A stretch of 64,000 nt of DNA from Chroogloeocystis siderophila 5.2 s.c.1. Its GTDB lineage: Bacteria > Cyanobacteriota > Cyanobacteriia > Cyanobacteriales > Chroococcidiopsidaceae. The notes beneath the pieces were generated by a model. It was given only the letters and a program-made list of their open reading frames with translations, made no database searches and was not told the DNA's origin. Numbering within the stretch: position 1 is the stretch's first letter; every line of letters starts with the position of its first letter. Positions 61,337 through 64,000 of this stretch are shown one piece after another. The position numbers were made by a program, and so were the translations under genes. The stretch is taken from contig NZ_MRCC01000006.1 of assembly GCF_001904655.1 (NCBI RefSeq), positions 62,001-126,000 on the forward strand, given 5' to 3'.

Positions 61337-62515
61337 ATGCATTCTGATAGTTATATCGTTGAAGATGTTTCCATTGAGCAGACGCTATTACGCGATCGCA
61401 CAAATACGGACGTGATCGCGCAGGAACTACAAAAGCTCATTAGGTTAGAATTGCAGCCTAAAGTCAAAGACATCGATGAAAAAGGCGAATACCCTCGAAC
61501 CTTTCTCCAAAAACTAGGTGAAATTGGTGGATTTAAGCAAACTGTTCCCATGCAGTTTGGCGGTACTGGATATCAAGGGCTAAAGTTTCCAGTACAGATG
61601 ATTGAGGCAATTTCTCAAGAATGCTTGAACACAGGATTTATTACATGGTGTCAATTTGCTTGTACTTGGTACTTACAAAATAGTGAGAACGAATACTTAC
61701 TAAATAACGTTTTACCCAAAGTTGCCAATGCAGAGATTTTAGCAGGCACAGGCTTATCGAATCCCATGAAGCATTTTGCTGGAATTGAGAAAATTGCCTT
61801 AGTAGCACAGCGACAAGCAGGCGGGTGTTTACTCAATGGTACTTTACCATGGGTGTCAAATATTGGTTCAGGACATTACTTTGCGATCGCGGCTCAACTA
61901 GCTGATTCAGACGACTACTTAATGGCGATCGCCAACGATGATTTACCTGGGTTAACTTTACGCTGCAATACTCATTTTATTGCCCTCGAAGGCAGCAATA
62001 CTTACTCTTGTATTTTCAAAGATGTTTTCATACCTAATGAACTTATATTAGCAGCACCTTGTAGCGAGTATGTAGAGCGAATTAAAGCAGGTTTTGTTCT
62101 GACTCAAGTGGGCATGGGTTTAGGATTAGTCGCGAGTTGTATCGAGTTGATGAAAGAAGCCAACAAACGACTAGAACATGTCAATTGCTTTCTCGACGAC
62201 TGTGTAGAAGCTCTAGAGAATGAACTAGAAACTTTGCGTTTACACACATACATATTGGCAACAGAAATATCCAACCATCAACGTATTCGAGACAATAAGT
62301 TCTTCAAAGCAGTTGTTCAAGCGCGTGCTACAGCTTCAGAACTTGCCCTACGTGCTGCACAATCTGCAATGTTACATCTAGGAGCCAAAGCATATTTGGA
62401 AGGTAGTACTGTTTCTAGAAAACTGCGTGAAGCCTACTTTGTAGCAATTGTAACTCCAGCACTCAAGCATTTAAGAAAAATACTATCTCATATGAAGGAT
62501 ATTTCTATTGATTGA
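61337..62515 (+). CDS. Acyl-CoA-dehydrogenase-like flavoprotein
   Basis: ATG 61337 (MHSDSYIVEDVSIEQ) gives 392 residues; the frame is open from 61286. The N-terminal helical domain (KLGEIGGFKQTVPMQFGGTG), middle beta domain and C-terminal helical bundle match the acyl-CoA dehydrogenase fold. The usual catalytic Glu is not evident. Relatives include the FMN-dependent SfnB/DszC-like monooxygenases for organic sulfur, which fits the rhodanese, OsmC and ABC-binding-protein neighbours, but the assignment is inference. Confidence 0.82.
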   Translation: MHSDSYIVEDVSIEQTLLRDRTNTDVIAQELQKLIRLELQPKVKDIDEKGEYPRTFLQKLGEIGGFKQTVPMQFGGTGYQGLKFPVQMIEAISQECLNTGFITWCQFACTWYLQNSENEYLLNNVLPKVANAEILAGTGLSNPMKHFAGIEKIALVAQRQAGGCLLNGTLPWVSNIGSGHYFAIAAQLADSDDYLMAIANDDLPGLTLRCNTHFIALEGSNTYSCIFKDVFIPNELILAAPCSEYVERIKAGFVLTQVGMGLGLVASCIELMKEANKRLEHVNCFLDDCVEALENELETLRLHTYILATEISNHQRIRDNKFFKAVVQARATASELALRAAQSAMLHLGAKAYLEGSTVSRKLREAYFVAIVTPALKHLRKILSHMKDISID

Positions 62516-62732
62516 ATACTCATAACTAGAATCATCACCTCTAAAGAGAAAAAACTCACTTTTCTTCTCTCTGTGTTTTCTGCATCTGAAGTGGTTCGTT
62601 AAAAAGTAATTTTCAAAAATTACGTAAAATGGCTGTACGAGAAAAATGGAAATTTCTTGTTTTCAAATAACAAGAAAGTTATGAATTCAAACTCATAAAA
62701 AAGAAAAATTTACTCAATTCAATATAAGACAT

Positions 62733-64000
62733 ATGGCAACTTTATTGGAAGCAAAAAGTGGAAAAATTTCTACTTTAGATAAATTGAGATGTTCTTGTGG
62801 TAGATTTCATGCCTCAGAAGATCATTGGAGATTCATTGAAGGAATGCCCCAAGATCCAGCAGATTTGGTTGCCGATTTAATTGCAATGGGGCAATATAAA
62901 CCTGAGGCACTGAAGCTAGCTGAAAAATTTACTCATGCGGAATTGAGAAAAACTTTAGTTCTACAGATGCTTGCTAAAGCTGAACCAGAACAGCAGCGAA
63001 TATGTAACGACTTAATCAGACAAGCAGGAGGATTAGAAGAAGCGTTTGCGGCAGCATTTGGACCTCATGCAACAGAGTTTTTTGATGATACTTTGCGGGC
63101 GAGTAGATTTCGACGAAGAGACTTTTTAATAAAAGTAGCAGCAACAGCCGCAATTGTGACCTTGGCTAGTTGTGCAGGAGGAAACAACACAAATACCACA
63201 CAATCATCAGGAGAAGCTAGCACCCCTGGAAACCTTGAAAAAACCGATTTAACAATTGGCTTTATTCCAATTGCGTGTGCAACGCCCATTGTCATTTCAG
63301 AACCATTAGGCTTTTATCAAAAACACGGCTTAAATGTCACATTACGGAAAATGCCGAATTGGGCAGCAGTTCGAGAATCGGCGATCGCAGGTGAACTAGA
63401 TGCCTACCATATGCTTTCGCCGATGCCAATTGCAGTGACTTTAGGTTTAGGTTCTACCACTTTCCCAATTCAACTTGCGAGTATCGAGAATATTAACGGA
63501 CAATCAATCGCAGTTGCACTGAAGCATCGCGATCGCATTCAAGGTCCTGCGGACTTTAAGGGAATGACGATTGCTGTTCCTTTTCCTTATTCAATGCACA
63601 ATCTGTTATTACGTTATTACTTAGCATCTGGAGGGTTGAATCCAGATACCGATGTTGCGATTCAAATTGTGCCACCGCCCGACTCTGTAGCGCAGATGTC
63701 CGCAGGACAGATTGACGCTTTCTTAATGCCTGACAATTTTGGTCAACGTGCGGTATTTGAAGGCATTGGTTTTATTCATATGTTGACAAAAGATTTATGG
63801 GATGGTCATCCTTGCTGTGCTTTTGCCGCTAGTCAACAGTGGATCGATGCACATCCTAACACCTTCCGTGCAGTCAATAAAGCAATTATTGATAGCGCCG
63901 CACACGCCAATGCCGCTGAAAATCGCACCGAGATTGCGAAGGTACTTTCAGAACGTCGGTACCTTAATCAGCCTGAACCTGTATTGCAAGCCGTCATGAC
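62733..64000 (+). CDS. ABC transporter substrate-binding protein with extra N-terminal domain (3' end cut)
   Basis: The frame is open from ATG 62733 to the window edge (422 codons). Residues 1-125 form an unusual cytoplasm-type domain with C20-x-C22-x3-H26-x4-H31 (RCSCGRFHASEDH) and several helices. A twin-arginine-like signal follows (FRRRDFLIK, RRR at 127-129), then a lipobox with Cys147 (TLASC). From about 168 on it is a NrtA/SsuA/TauA-type binding protein (IGFIPIACATPIVISEPLGF; GFYQKHGLNVTLRKMPNW). The extension is read in the same frame without stops; an internal start at TTG 63092 would remove it. The substrate may be a sulfonate, nitrate or a related anion. Permease and ATPase genes should lie to the right. 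Confidence 0.82.
   Translation, partial: MATLLEAKSGKISTLDKLRCSCGRFHASEDHWRFIEGMPQDPADLVADLIAMGQYKPEALKLAEKFTHAELRKTLVLQMLAKAEPEQQRICNDLIRQAGGLEEAFAAAFGPHATEFFDDTLRASRFRRRDFLIKVAATAAIVTLASCAGGNNTNTTQSSGEASTPGNLEKTDLTIGFIPIACATPIVISEPLGFYQKHGLNVTLRKMPNWAAVRESAIAGELDAYHMLSPMPIAVTLGLGSTTFPIQLASIENINGQSIAVALKHRDRIQGPADFKGMTIAVPFPYSMHNLLLRYYLASGGLNPDTDVAIQIVPPPDSVAQMSAGQIDAFLMPDNFGQRAVFEGIGFIHMLTKDLWDGHPCCAFAASQQWIDAHPNTFRAVNKAIIDSAAHANAAENRTEIAKVLSERRYLNQPEPVLQAVM

Overview
The window is a contiguous piece of a cyanobacterial chromosome. The evidence is direct: both photosystem I core genes (psaB, psaA), form IB Rubisco in the order rbcL-rbcX-rbcS followed by a Rubisco activase, a phycobilisome core set (apcC, apcB, apcA, apcE), the cyanobacterial ATP synthase operon, a Ccs1/CcdA cytochrome c maturation pair, and frequent GCGATCGC (HIP1) octamers. 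A four-repeat ApcE and an activase with a Rubisco-small-subunit-like tail fit the filamentous or Chroococcidiopsis-like part of the phylum; I cannot name the species. No tRNA, CRISPR array, intact transposase or prophage was seen.

Layout. 1-3.2 kb: the end of murD, one intact exported protein of unknown function, then three decayed genes in a row (SafE/TauE-like exporter, AraC-type regulator, enoyl-CoA hydratase). 3.3-6.0 kb: a HupE-type metal permease behind a cobalamin riboswitch (so probably cobalt uptake) and an ABC exporter. 6.1-10.7 kb: psaAB, leftward. 11.2-21.9 kb: exported and lipoprotein genes, a thioredoxin/NHL protein, a cysteine-less rhodanese, mutL, a GNAT acetyltransferase, murF, small unknowns and a histone-deacetylase-like hydrolase. 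22.2-34.6 kb: gyrA, lnt, an alpha/beta hydrolase overlapping purT, a pentapeptide protein, a large zinc metalloprotease, an MFS transporter and panB. 34.9-39.2 kb: the carbon-fixation block. 39.2-45.2 kb: a 2H phosphoesterase, a YciI protein, SRP RNA, a phasin-like protein, queF, and the leftward set ftsW-ccdA-ccs1. 45.3-50.8 kb: phycobilisome core. 51.2-58.7 kb: a methyltransferase and atp1-B-E-F2-F-H-A-G. 58.7-59.2 kb: tmRNA with promoter and terminator. 59.6 kb to the end: a probable organosulfur group (rhodanese, OsmC, acyl-CoA-dehydrogenase-like flavoprotein) and a truncated ABC substrate-binding protein with an extra N-terminal domain.

How the parts work together. Most of the window is photosynthetic housekeeping: light harvesting (apc), charge separation (psaAB), ATP synthesis (atp), CO2 fixation and its repair (rbcLXS, rca) and cytochrome c assembly. 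Accessory interest lies in the decayed 1-3.2 kb locus, several families of short dispersed palindromic repeats (some inside coding sequence, as in lnt and the alpha/beta hydrolase), and the unusual substrate-binding protein at the right edge. I did not find a convincing new multi-gene system; the strongest candidates for novelty are that 5'-extended binding protein and the repeat families.
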